DNA of 64,000 nt. It comes from Aeromicrobium chenweiae (GTDB taxonomy: Bacteria; Actinomycetota; Actinomycetes; Propionibacteriales; Nocardioidaceae). The translations under genes were made by a program, and so were the position numbers. The notes below the pieces were generated by a model. It was not told the DNA's origin. It searched no databases and worked only from the letters and a program-made list of their open reading frames with translations. Within the stretch, counting starts at the first letter, position 1. Each line of letters begins with the position of its first letter. This document shows, one piece after another, positions 8,812 through 16,977 of the stretch. The DNA is taken from the NCBI RefSeq assembly GCF_003065605.1, contig NZ_CP026952.1:1798001-1862000 (forward strand). The letters are read 5' to 3'.

Positions 8812-9825
8812 TCAGTCGACGGTGAGCACAATCTTGCCGCGTAGGTGTCCTTGCGCAGCCCTCGCGTGCGCGCGCGCCGCGTCCTTGAGGGCGAAGGTGC
8901 TGTCGATCGCGACCCGGATGACGCCGTCGTCGACGAGCCGCACGAGCTCGGTGAGCTGGGCACCGTTGGCCCGGACCTGGGTCGAGGTGACCGTGACACC
9001 GAGGCGGGCGTTCTCCTCGTCGTCGAACTCGCCGAAGTACACGGGGTAGAGAGCGCCGCCGGGCTTGATGATCTTCAGGAAGCGCCTGCTGTCGGGTCCG
9101 CCGACGGTGTCCAGCACGAGGTCGACGTCATGGGCGACATCTTCGGGGCGCTGCAAGGTGTAGTCGATGAACTCGTCGGCGCCGAGCTCGCGCAGGAACT
9201 CCTCGTGGGCGCCGGAGGCCACCGCGATGACGCGGGCTCCCTTCCACTTGGCGAGCTGCAGGGCGAGGTGCCCGACGCCGCCGGCGGCGCCGTTCACGAG
9301 GACGGTGCTGCCGGGTCCGAGAGGCATCGGGCGGTGCTGCGCCTCCTGGAACGGCGACGGGTGGTCGTGGCCGAGGTCGATCAGGAACTGCCAGGCCGTC
9401 AGACCGGCCATGGGCAGACCGGCAGCGTGGACGTGGCTGACGCCGGAGGGCTTGCGAGCGAGGTCGGTCGCCGGGGCGGTGACGTACTCGGCGTATCCAC
9501 CGCTTTGCATCACCGTCGGGAAACGCAGGAGCCCGAGCACCTCGTCGCCGACCGCGAAGTCGTCGACGTCGGCAGCGACGGCTGCGACGACGCCCGAGAC
9601 GTCGGTGCCCGGGATCAGGGGCAGATCGAACGGAGGCTTGAGCTCCTCGGGGACGCCGGGCATGCCCTCGCGCGTGTACCAGTCCGGGGGATTGATGCCG
9701 GCTGCGCTGACGCGGATGAGCACCTCGCCGGCTGCCGGCTCCGGGATCGCCACATCGCCCTCGCGCAGCACCTCGGGGGCGCCGAACTCGTGCAGCTGGA
9801 TGGCCTTCATCGTGCTGGGGGACAT
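8812..9825 (-). CDS. NADP-dependent quinone oxidoreductase-like (MDR family)
   Basis: The 337-residue zinc-free medium-chain reductase has an N-terminal GroES-like domain (MKAIQLHEFGAPEVL, GTDVSGVVAAV). A cofactor-binding Rossmann segment follows, VLVNGAAGGVGHLALQLAK, with a downstream ADEFIDY block typical of the quinone oxidoreductase/zeta-crystallin group. It lacks the four-cysteine zinc lobe. It lies just downstream of the SnoaL-like gene on the same strand (52-base gap), so both probably form one transcript repressed by the TetR protein at 10363. The likely role is NADPH-dependent reduction of an enone or quinone; the substrate is unknown. Confidence 0.88.
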   Translation of the reverse strand: MSPSTMKAIQLHEFGAPEVLREGDVAIPEPAAGEVLIRVSAAGINPPDWYTREGMPGVPEELKPPFDLPLIPGTDVSGVVAAVAADVDDFAVGDEVLGLLRFPTVMQSGGYAEYVTAPATDLARKPSGVSHVHAAGLPMAGLTAWQFLIDLGHDHPSPFQEAQHRPMPLGPGSTVLVNGAAGGVGHLALQLAKWKGARVIAVASGAHEEFLRELGADEFIDYTLQRPEDVAHDVDLVLDTVGGPDSRRFLKIIKPGGALYPVYFGEFDDEENARLGVTVTSTQVRANGAQLTELVRLVDDGVIRVAIDSTFALKDAARAHARAAQGHLRGKIVLTVD

Positions 9826-9877
9826 TGCCTTCTCATTTCATCGTGGGTGGGCTCGCGCACGGTGTGCGGAGCGGGTG

Positions 9878-10273
9878 TCAGTGGGATGCGTCGTCGGCGT
9901 GCGGGGCTCGGTCACCGAGGAGCAGGACGGTCGCCTCGCGGATCTCCTGGAAGCGCCCGTCGGCGTCGTGCCGGGCAAACACGTAGACCTCGGTGCGGAG
10001 GACGGAGCCGTCCTTCATGACGACACGGACGGTGTGGCGGTCGGCGTAGAGATGATCGTCGATCAGCTCGTCGTGGACCTCGATGGTCGCGCTCGCCATG
10101 GCCTCGCGGAGCTGGGCCATGCTCGCGGCGAGCTCGTCCCTGCCACCCCACTGGCCGTCGTCGGCGCGTCGCCGAAAGGAAGGGCTGAAGTGGCGCTCGA
10201 CGGCGTCCTGCAGGTCGACGCTCGGATCGAAGAGCGGGGTGATGGCTTGGGCGATGGTGAAGCGGTGCGTCAT
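9878..10273 (-). CDS. SnoaL-like (NTF2 fold) protein
   Basis: The 131-residue protein has the SnoaL/NTF2-like pattern: helix, then RHFSPSFRRR, WGGRDELAASMAQLR, then strands ending EIREATVLL. Such proteins are small cone-shaped hydrolases, isomerases or binding proteins, and nothing here fixes the activity. Its ATG (complement at 10271-10273) follows AGGAGACACGAC. It shares the intergenic region, with its twin palindromes, with the divergent TetR gene, which makes it the probable first gene of the repressed operon. Confidence 0.82.
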   Translation of the reverse strand: MTHRFTIAQAITPLFDPSVDLQDAVERHFSPSFRRRADDGQWGGRDELAASMAQLREAMASATIEVHDELIDDHLYADRHTVRVVMKDGSVLRTEVYVFARHDADGRFQEIREATVLLLGDRAPHADDASH

Positions 10274-10310
10274 GTCGTGTCTCCTGGACTCGTGACGGGG
10301 TATTGTTATC

Positions 10311-10344
10311 GGAGCGGTGCTCCAAATATATGGAGCAGTGCTCC
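10311..10344. promoter_or_regulatory. Twin palindromic operator for the adjacent TetR regulator
   Basis: Two near-identical 13-base palindromes of the form GGAGC-nGT-GCTCC lie at 10311-10323 and 10332-10344. Their starts are 21 bases apart, two helical turns, and an AT-rich spacer separates them. They sit between the divergent SnoaL and TetR genes. This is the classic arrangement for repression and autoregulation by a TetR dimer pair; binding itself is inferred. Confidence 0.75.
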
Positions 10345-10362
10345 GGATGTCAAGGGGGAGCT

Positions 10363-10971
10363 GTGCGAGCTGACGCGCGACGAAACTACGACCATGTCCT
10401 GGCGGTCGCCCGCACGGTGCTGACCGAGCAGGGTGCCGATGCGTCCCTGCGCGACGTCGCTCGCCGGGCGGACGTCGGTCTGGGAACGCTGTACCGGCAC
10501 TTCCCGACCCGGGAGGCATTGCTGGAGGCGCTGCTTCGCACGAGCTTCGACAAGCTGGCCGCTGAGGCCGCGGAGCTGGAGCTCTCGAGCTCGCCGCGGC
10601 CGGCGCTCGTGGCGTGGCTTCGCGACTGCGTCGCGTTCACCCACGAGTACCGAGGGGTCATCTCGCCGATGGTGGCCGCCATCGAGGAGCCCGAGTCGGC
10701 GCTCCATGCCTCGTGCGTCACGATGCGTGCTGCCGGCACCCGTCTGCTGTCCCGGGCTCAGAACGCGGGGGTCGCCAGGTCGGACATCGACGGCGTGGAT
10801 CTGTTCGCGCTGATCGCGGCCCTCGCGTGGCTCAACGACCAGCCGTCGACCGCGCCACGCGCTTGCCACCTGATGGATGTCATCGCCGACGCGATCCTCA
10901 CGGGTCCCGTGCGCGACGATGACGACGTGGCGCCGAGCCCGCCGCCGACCGGCCAGTCGCCCCGCGGCTGA
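10363..10971 (+). CDS. TetR/AcrR family transcriptional regulator
   Basis: This 202-residue regulator has an N-terminal TetR helix-turn-helix, with DASLRDVARRADVGLGTLYRH-type spacing (core VGLGTLYRHF near residues 38-47). A helical ligand-binding domain follows, typical of the short SCO4008/KstR-like group, and the C-terminus is acidic and proline-rich. I chose GTG 10363 because it follows AGGGGGAG. The earlier in-frame start at 10303 would lie inside the operator palindromes. It is probably a repressor of the divergent SnoaL/oxidoreductase pair and of itself. Confidence 0.9.
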   Translation: MRADARRNYDHVLAVARTVLTEQGADASLRDVARRADVGLGTLYRHFPTREALLEALLRTSFDKLAAEAAELELSSSPRPALVAWLRDCVAFTHEYRGVISPMVAAIEEPESALHASCVTMRAAGTRLLSRAQNAGVARSDIDGVDLFALIAALAWLNDQPSTAPRACHLMDVIADAILTGPVRDDDDVAPSPPPTGQSPRG

Positions 10972-11048
10972 GGGGTCGGGTGAGCGGTGACGCCGTCCTG
11001 TCGACTTGTCGATGACGAGCTCGTCACGAGGACGCCCGCCGGCGAGCG

Positions 11049-11082
11049 CCGGTCGGCCTGCCCCTCGAGGCGGGCCGACCGG
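11049..11082. terminator. Strong hairpin between convergent TetR and MmpL genes
   Basis: A 14-base stem (11049-11062 with 11069-11082, one G-U pair) closes a six-base loop. It lies between the end of the TetR gene and the end of the reverse-strand MmpL gene, so it can stop transcription from both sides. Confidence 0.75.
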
Positions 11083-11108
11083 TGCTCACGAGGTGATGAT
11101 CGTGCTGA

Positions 11109-13334
11109 CTACGCCTTCGCCGCGTCGAGATCTTCGCGCTCGACGAGTTCCTCATGCTCCAGCGACGATCCTTCGGTGTCGATGTCGGGCAGCACCCGGT
11201 CCATCCACCGTGGCATCCACCAGCTCGACTCACCCAGGAGCTGCAAGGTGGCGGGCACCAGGACCATGCGGACGATGAAGGCATCCACGAGGACGCCCAC
11301 GGTGAGCGCCAGGCCGATCGATGCGACCATCGCATCGCCGCCGCTGAATGCGAAGCCGGCGAACACCGCCGCCATGATCGCCGCCGCTGAGACGACGATG
11401 GGTGATGCCTGGCCAAATCCCTCCAGGATCGCCGCGCGGGTATGGCGTCCCTTGCGATGCGCCTCGTGGATGCGGGAGACCAGGAAGACCTGGTAGTCCA
11501 TCGCAAGACCGAACAGCACGCCAACGATGATGAGCGGTGCGAGGCTGCCCAGTGGCCGGGCCTCGTCGAGACTCACCACGTTGCCCGCCCAACCCCATTG
11601 GAAGACCGCGACGGTGACGCCCAGGCCGGCCGCCAGCGACATCAGGAAGCCGAAGGTCGCGAGGACGGGAACTGCGATGGATCGGAACACCAGCGTCAGC
11701 AGCAGCAGCGAGAGCCCGACGACGCAGATCAGGTAGGTGATCAGGCCTGAGGAGAGCTGCGCGTCGACGTCGACGTCGACGGCGGTCTGGCCCGTCACCG
11801 CGACGGTCGCGCCGTCCACGTCGTCGATGCTCGTGCGCAGGGAGCCGACGAGGTCGGCCGTGCGGGCGTCGGTCGGTCCGTGCTCGGGAGTGACTGCCAA
11901 GAAGGCGACGTCGGCGACCTCCGAGCGCTGGACGGGACTGACGTCGACCACTTCGTCGAGCTTGTTGATCTCCGCGGTGGCGGCCGCCGCCGCCTCCTGC
12001 GCGGAGGTCCCCTCGAACAGGACGACGAGCGGGTTCTGCTTGCCGGCTCCGAAGGCATCGCTGACGGTGTTGTAGGCCGCGCGCTGCGAGCTGGCTGGGT
12101 CAGGTCCGCCGGGCGGGTCGAGCTCGGTCTCCATCGAGAGGGTCGGCACGGCGAGCAGGGCCACGACGACGGTGGCACCCACGATGCTGAGGACCGGACG
12201 GTGGACGACCAGCACCGCCCAGCGGCGCAGGAGCCCCGGACGTCCGGTCACGGCAGCGCGCTGATCCACCGGCACCCGGGGCGTCGGCGCGACCGTGCCG
12301 TTGACGGGACGCTCCTTGCGGGGGAGGGCCTTGCGTCCCAGTCCCTTCAGGACGGCGGGCACGACGGTCAACGACATCGCCACGGACACGATCACCGCGA
12401 GCGCGGCCCCCAGGCCCATCTCGGTGATGAACGGGATGCGGACGATGGCCAACCCGGCCAAGGCGATGACGACGGTGGTTCCAGCGACCACGACCGAGGT
12501 ACCGGCAGTGCCAGTGGCCTTGGCGATCGCCGGGGCCACCTCGGAGCCCAAGCGGAGCTCGTCGCGGAACCGGGACAGGATCAGCAGTGCGTAGTCGATG
12601 CCGACCGCCAGGCCCAGCATCACCGCCAGGATCAGGGTGGTGGACTGGATGCCCTCACCGGTCGACGACCACGCCAGGATCCCGACCACTCCGACGATGA
12701 CGCCGCTCAACGCGATCAGCATGTTGGCACCGGCAAGCCTGAGCGAGCCGAAGGTCAAGAACAGCACGACGAAGGCGATGACGACCCCCGCGATCTCGGT
12801 GATGCTCGCGATCTGGGGCGGTCCGTCCTCCAGGAGCCCGCCGACCTCAACGGTGTATCCCGCGTAGGTCAGCGCCCGTGATGCCTCGCGAAGGTCGGCC
12901 TCGAGGGCAGCCTGGTCGGTCTCGATGCCGACAGCGAGCGTCGAGACGGCGACGGACCCGTCGTCGGACACGAACGGCCGGTCCGCGTCGTAGGGGTCCG
13001 AGGCGGAGGTGACCCCGGCCTGCTCACGGGCTCCGGCGACGGCCGCCTCGACGAGTGCGCGCTGAGACGGGTCCTCGAGGGAGGCACCATCGGGCGCCTC
13101 GATCACGAGCATCAGCTCCCCGGTCTCCGGCCCGGGTGCCGCCGGGAAGGCCCGGTCCATGGTGGCCAGCGCGGTGGTCGACTCTGCACCGTCGATGCTG
13201 AACGGCGAGTCGGAGAACTTCGCTCCGCTGATGGTCATGACGACGAAGATCGCGATGAGCGTGGACCACGCGCCGGCGACGATCAGGCGATGGCCGGCGC
13301 TGAAGGCGCCGACCCGGGACAAGAAACGCGACAT
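11109..13334 (-). CDS. MMPL-family RND transporter
   Basis: The 741-residue inner-membrane protein has two repeats of one transmembrane helix, a large extracytoplasmic loop and about five further helices, as in MmpL/RND permeases. Family motifs are visible: GIDYALLILSRFRDE in the first half and AMDYQVFLVSRIHEA in the second. MmpL proteins export lipids, siderophores or drugs using the proton gradient. The start ATG complements 13332-13334. A two-component system lies directly upstream on the same strand, with a palindrome in between, so expression is likely under that regulator; that is inference. Cargo unknown. Confidence 0.92.
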   Translation of the reverse strand: MSRFLSRVGAFSAGHRLIVAGAWSTLIAIFVVMTISGAKFSDSPFSIDGAESTTALATMDRAFPAAPGPETGELMLVIEAPDGASLEDPSQRALVEAAVAGAREQAGVTSASDPYDADRPFVSDDGSVAVSTLAVGIETDQAALEADLREASRALTYAGYTVEVGGLLEDGPPQIASITEIAGVVIAFVVLFLTFGSLRLAGANMLIALSGVIVGVVGILAWSSTGEGIQSTTLILAVMLGLAVGIDYALLILSRFRDELRLGSEVAPAIAKATGTAGTSVVVAGTTVVIALAGLAIVRIPFITEMGLGAALAVIVSVAMSLTVVPAVLKGLGRKALPRKERPVNGTVAPTPRVPVDQRAAVTGRPGLLRRWAVLVVHRPVLSIVGATVVVALLAVPTLSMETELDPPGGPDPASSQRAAYNTVSDAFGAGKQNPLVVLFEGTSAQEAAAAATAEINKLDEVVDVSPVQRSEVADVAFLAVTPEHGPTDARTADLVGSLRTSIDDVDGATVAVTGQTAVDVDVDAQLSSGLITYLICVVGLSLLLLTLVFRSIAVPVLATFGFLMSLAAGLGVTVAVFQWGWAGNVVSLDEARPLGSLAPLIIVGVLFGLAMDYQVFLVSRIHEAHRKGRHTRAAILEGFGQASPIVVSAAAIMAAVFAGFAFSGGDAMVASIGLALTVGVLVDAFIVRMVLVPATLQLLGESSWWMPRWMDRVLPDIDTEGSSLEHEELVEREDLDAAKA

Positions 13335-13422
13335 GAATGCTCCTGGATGAAGGTGTGGAGGTCGCGGATGCGACCTGACGCTTCACTTTCGGTCGAGGAG
13401 ACCCCTGCCGACGTCGCCCAGA

Positions 13423-13442
13423 CGCGGTACGCGGATACCGCG
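13423..13442. promoter_or_regulatory. Palindrome upstream of the MmpL gene
   Basis: CGCGGTA (13423-13429) and TACCGCG (13436-13442) form a perfect inverted repeat with a six-base spacer. It lies in the 149-base gap between the response regulator and the MmpL gene, about 90 bases before the MmpL start. It is a candidate site for the NarL-type response regulator; binding is inferred only from position and symmetry. Confidence 0.5.
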
Positions 13443-13483
13443 TCCGTGGTATTTCTTCGAGCCGAGCGAGACGCGCAGACGGC

Positions 13484-14173
13484 TCAGTGGTCGTCGAGCA
13501 CGCCTGCCCGGAGGGCGGCCACGACGAGCTGTGCCCGGTCGGAGACGTGCATCTTGCTCATGGCCCGGTTGACGTGGGTCTTGGCGGTCATGGGGGAGAT
13601 GAACAAGTGCCCGGCGATCGCGTCGTTGCTGAACCCGCGGGCCACCAACGTCACGACCTCGCGTTCACGCGTCGTGAGCGAGGCGAGCTTGCGCAGATCG
13701 TCCTCGGAGGCCGGGTCGTGCGTCCGGGTCGGAGCGGCGGCGGTGGCAGCCAGGTGGCCGACGACCGAGTCGGTCGCCATGGCAGACAGGGCAGAACCGC
13801 CGGCAGCGACCCGGTTGACCGCGGAGAGCAGCTCCTCGTAGTCGGCTGACTTGCCGAGGAAGCCGTTGGCGCCGGCCTTCAAGGCGTCGATGACGTTGTC
13901 GTCGGTGTCGAAGGTGGTCAGCACGAGGATGCCCGTCGCGGCCGTGGCGGGGTTCCCTCGCAGCTCCGTGATGGCTCCGACGCCGTCCAGGATCGGCATC
14001 CGCAGGTCCATCAGGATGACGTCCGGTGAGAGGGCGCGGGCCATGCTGACCGCGCGGCGACCGTCGGCGGCCTCGCCGACGACGTCGACCGTGTCGCTGG
14101 TCTGCAGCAACGCGCGGATACCGGACCGAATCATGGCCTGGTCGTCGACGATGAGGACGCGGATGGTGTTCAT
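13484..14173 (-). CDS. Two-component response regulator, NarL/LuxR type
   Basis: The 229-residue protein has an N-terminal receiver domain with acidic pair Asp10/Asp11, phospho-acceptor Asp56 in ILMDLRMP, and the conserved Thr and Lys (LVLTTFD, GFLGKSA). A LuxR-type helix-turn-helix follows (LTTREREVVTLVARGFSNDAI, MTAKTHVNRAMSKM). It starts in an ATGA overlap with the end of the histidine kinase gene, so the pair is translationally coupled. Its likely target is the MmpL transporter downstream. Confidence 0.94.
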   Translation of the reverse strand: MNTIRVLIVDDQAMIRSGIRALLQTSDTVDVVGEAADGRRAVSMARALSPDVILMDLRMPILDGVGAITELRGNPATAATGILVLTTFDTDDNVIDALKAGANGFLGKSADYEELLSAVNRVAAGGSALSAMATDSVVGHLAATAAAPTRTHDPASEDDLRKLASLTTREREVVTLVARGFSNDAIAGHLFISPMTAKTHVNRAMSKMHVSDRAQLVVAALRAGVLDDH

Positions 14174-15333
14174 GTGCCTGGTCCTGACGAGGGGGGAGGA
14201 GCGGTGGCGGGCAGTTGTGCCGCCACGAGGAAGTCGTCACCGTCCGGCCCGGCACGGAAGGTCCCGCCCAGCTGCTGGATGCGCTCCTGCATGCCCCGCA
14301 GGCCGAGGCCGACGCCACCCGACATCGACGTCGCCTCACCGCGCCGGTTGCGCAGCGAGATCTTGACGTAGCCCTCAGACGGCTCGTCGACGACGACGGA
14401 GGCCGAGCCGTCGCCATACCGTTGCGCGTTGGTGAGTCCCTCCTGGAACAGGCGGTGCGCGGCCGATCCGGCGACCGGCGCGAGCGCCGCAAGGTGCTTC
14501 AGGCCCTCGGTCGTGATGCGCAGGCCGATGCCGTGAAAGCTCGTCAGCACCTCGTCGACCAGATCCCGGGCGTCCGAGGTGGACGGCGCGACCTCTGCTG
14601 CCGATCCGCGCAGGACGCCCAGGACGGCCCCCAGCTCCGCGAGCACCGCCTGGGTCGCGTCCTGCACGTCGTTGAGGGCCTGCTCGGCGACCGGCGGGGA
14701 CCGGTGCAGGTTCGCCCGGGCGACGTTGGTGTGGACACTGACGACCGCGAGATGGTGCGCGACGCTGTCGTGGAGCTCGCGGGCGATGCGCAACCGGTCC
14801 TCGGCCACGTGACGGGCGACCTCCTCGCGCCTGCGCTCGGCTTCCTGCTCGCGCCGTCCCACCTCGGCGATCACGTACCGCCGTTGTGCCTGCTCCCACT
14901 GACCGAGGCCGACGGCCGCGGCCGCCAGGGCCACCAACCCGAACGCGCCGCCGCCGGCATCGTCGAGCGGGCTGTAGGCCGTGCCCACAGCGACGCCTGC
15001 GACGACGAGCCCGGCGGTCACCGCGTCGAAGCGGGGCCGGCGGAGGGCGAACAGGAACAGCAGCCCGCCGGCCACGGCCCAGGTGCCCCAGGGGGCGGGA
15101 TCGCGCAGCTCCTGCGCGACCAGCAGCGCCGCGACCAGCACCGAGACGCTGGACGCGCGGATCGCGAGGGCCAGGCCCACGACCCCGCCGGCCAGGAGGA
15201 TCGACGAGGTCGCCGACCCGACGTCGCCGTCCACGAACGTGGACACCACCCCGACCAGCAGGGCGATCACGACCCAGACGACGCCGCCGAGGGTCCAGCG
15301 GTCGCGCAGAACCGTCGAGCGGGAGGTACCCAT
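14170..15333 (-). CDS. Two-component sensor histidine kinase (HisKA_3 type)
   Basis: The first 160 residues carry about five or six short hydrophobic segments with little extracytoplasmic sequence. A HisKA_3 dimerisation domain follows, with the phospho-accepting histidine in IARELHDSVAHHL (about His188). The HATPase domain includes NAQRYGDGSA and GVGLGLRGMQERI. This is the DesK-like class, which often senses membrane state or membrane-embedded ligands. I used the ATG whose complement is at 15331-15333; an in-frame GTG eight codons earlier is also possible, and neither has a good ribosome binding site. It is coupled to the response regulator gene. Confidence 0.92.
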   Translation of the reverse strand: MGTSRSTVLRDRWTLGGVVWVVIALLVGVVSTFVDGDVGSATSSILLAGGVVGLALAIRASSVSVLVAALLVAQELRDPAPWGTWAVAGGLLFLFALRRPRFDAVTAGLVVAGVAVGTAYSPLDDAGGGAFGLVALAAAAVGLGQWEQAQRRYVIAEVGRREQEAERRREEVARHVAEDRLRIARELHDSVAHHLAVVSVHTNVARANLHRSPPVAEQALNDVQDATQAVLAELGAVLGVLRGSAAEVAPSTSDARDLVDEVLTSFHGIGLRITTEGLKHLAALAPVAGSAAHRLFQEGLTNAQRYGDGSASVVVDEPSEGYVKISLRNRRGEATSMSGGVGLGLRGMQERIQQLGGTFRAGPDGDDFLVAAQLPATAPPPSSGPGT

Positions 15334-15440
15334 GCCCGAACGATACGGGGCGTGCACCCGGCCGAGCTCACTTTGCGGGTGGTGACGGGCGACCGATTCC
15401 CGAGGAGCTGAGCGGCGGCGCCGACCGTCGGGTACCGCCT

Positions 15441-15476
15441 GTTGCGCCGTCGCCCCGAGAGGGAGGACGGCGCAAC
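15441..15476. terminator. Hairpin downstream of the reverse-strand SDR gene
   Basis: Eleven-base arms (15441-15451 and 15466-15476) match perfectly around a 14-base loop. The hairpin stands just beyond the stop of the SDR gene and before the histidine kinase promoter region. There is no U-tract. Confidence 0.6.
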
Positions 15477-15488
15477 GGGGCGGCCGGG

Positions 15489-16220
15489 TCAGGCGGCCGC
15501 GAAGGACGCGAGGTCGAACTCGACCGGATCGCCGGAGAGCGTTGCCTTGGCGGACTTGCTGATGTCGTCAAGGATCTCGATCTCCCCGGCGGCAAGGCCG
15601 TCCAGAGCCAGCCGAGCGAGTGCTGCGGGGTCGATCATCGCAGAGGCGGGCAGGACCAGCCCGGCGTTCTCCGTGTACTCGATCAGGGTCTCGGTGGCGA
15701 TGAGCGCCGGTACCAGGGCGGACACCAGGGTGCCCTGACCGGCGAGCTCCACCCGGACGCCGTTGGTCAGACCCCACTGGGCGGACTTCGCGGCGGCGTA
15801 CGACGTGTTGCCGTTGACGGTCTGCCATGCGGTGGCGGAAAGCACGTTGAGGATGGCGCCCCCGCCGTTGCGGGCGAGGATCGGTGCGAACGCCCGGATG
15901 GTCGCGAGGGAGCCGTAGTAGCTCGAGTCCATCACCATCCGGATGGCCTCGAGGTCGCCGGTGACGAGGTTGCCGCCGGCGGTGAACGCGGCGTTGTTGA
16001 TCAGGACGTCGACGTCGCCGGCGGCCTCCGCCGCGGCGTCGACCGACTTCTGGTCGGTGATGTCGAGGTGCAGCACCTCGGCCCCGGGGATGTCGACGAG
16101 CTCGGGGCGGCGGGCGGTCGCGTAGACCTTCGCGCCGCGCCGCAGCAGCTCGACGGCGAGGTGGTGGCCGAGGCCGCGGTTGGTGCCCGTGACGAGGGCT
16201 GTGGCGCCGTTCAGTTCCAT
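15489..16220 (-). CDS. Short-chain dehydrogenase/reductase
   Basis: The 243-residue classical SDR has cofactor motif VTGTNRGLGHHL (TGxxxGxG, residues about 10-21), an NNAAF segment, catalytic Ser in VLSATAW, and YAAAK with the Tyr/Lys pair. Its length and motifs predict NAD(P)-dependent oxidation or reduction of an alcohol or ketone; the substrate is unknown. The start ATG follows CAGGAGAGCACCTTC. It is divergent from a TetR gene, with two operator palindromes between, so it is the probable target of that repressor. Confidence 0.9.
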   Translation of the reverse strand: MELNGATALVTGTNRGLGHHLAVELLRRGAKVYATARRPELVDIPGAEVLHLDITDQKSVDAAAEAAGDVDVLINNAAFTAGGNLVTGDLEAIRMVMDSSYYGSLATIRAFAPILARNGGGAILNVLSATAWQTVNGNTSYAAAKSAQWGLTNGVRVELAGQGTLVSALVPALIATETLIEYTENAGLVLPASAMIDPAALARLALDGLAAGEIEILDDISKSAKATLSGDPVEFDLASFAAA

Positions 16221-16264
16221 GAAGGTGCTCTCCTGAGGTTCAGACAAAACGAGACGAATCCAGA

Positions 16265-16325
16265 AAGATGACCCAGTGGTCATCTTCACCTCGAGCGTAG
16301 CCAAAGATGACCACCTGGTCAACTT
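16265..16325. promoter_or_regulatory. Two palindromic operator sites between SDR and TetR genes
   Basis: Site one (16265-16286) has perfect arms AAGATGACC and GGTCATCTT around four bases. Site two (16304-16325) has AAGATGACC and GGTCAACTT, one mismatch. Their starts are 39 bases apart, and the sites flank the divergent promoters. This strongly suggests TetR-family repression of the SDR gene with autoregulation. Confidence 0.78.
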
Positions 16326-16339
16326 GTTAGGATGTCCTC

Positions 16340-16942
16340 GTGATGACCCCGATACGGCAGCTGCGCGCTGACGCGGCGCGCAACCGTGAGCTGCTCCTGG
16401 CCGCGGCCGAGGACGAGTTCGCCGAACGCGGGCTCGCGGCCTCGATCTCCGACATCGCCCGACGTGCGGGGGTGGCGAAGGGCACGGTGTTTCGCCACTT
16501 CGCAACCAAGGAGGAGCTCGTCGCGGCGATCGTGTGCGAGCAGCTCGACGCCCTCGCGGAGGTCGCCCGCAGCCAGCTGTCCGCGCCGGACCCGGAAGTG
16601 GGGCTCGTGGAGTTCCTGACCGTGACCGCCGCAAGGCAGCATGAGCGCGACCTGTCGTTTCTGCAGGCGGTCACGCAGACCGATTCCGCGGTGACTGCTC
16701 TTCGTGACGAGCTGCATGCCTTGGTGGAGCAGCTCGTCGGCCGGGCCCGTGACGCAGGCGTCCTGCGGTCCGACGTCACGGGGACGGATGTGTGGGTGCT
16801 GATGTGTGCGCCGATTCATGCGGTCGGGTACGTGTCCGACCCCGCGCCCGATCTGTGGCGCCGCTATCTCGCGCTGATCTTCGACGGCCTGCGCCCCGAC
16901 GGGGCCCACCCGCTGCCGGCCGCTCCGCCGACCTGGCCCTGA
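16340..16942 (+). CDS. TetR/AcrR family transcriptional regulator
   Basis: The 200-residue regulator has a TetR DNA-binding domain (AASISDIARRAGVAKGTVFRHF, core about residues 33-52) and a C-terminal all-helical domain of the SbtR/MftR-like type that ends in a loop rich in proline and alanine. It starts at GTG 16340; ATG 16343 is an equally good alternative. It sits 14 bases from the second operator palindrome. The divergent SDR is the obvious regulated gene. Confidence 0.9.
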   Translation: MMTPIRQLRADAARNRELLLAAAEDEFAERGLAASISDIARRAGVAKGTVFRHFATKEELVAAIVCEQLDALAEVARSQLSAPDPEVGLVEFLTVTAARQHERDLSFLQAVTQTDSAVTALRDELHALVEQLVGRARDAGVLRSDVTGTDVWVLMCAPIHAVGYVSDPAPDLWRRYLALIFDGLRPDGAHPLPAAPPTWP

Positions 16943-16977
16943 CCCATCAAGCCCGCAACTGAGGCTCCGGTCACTTG

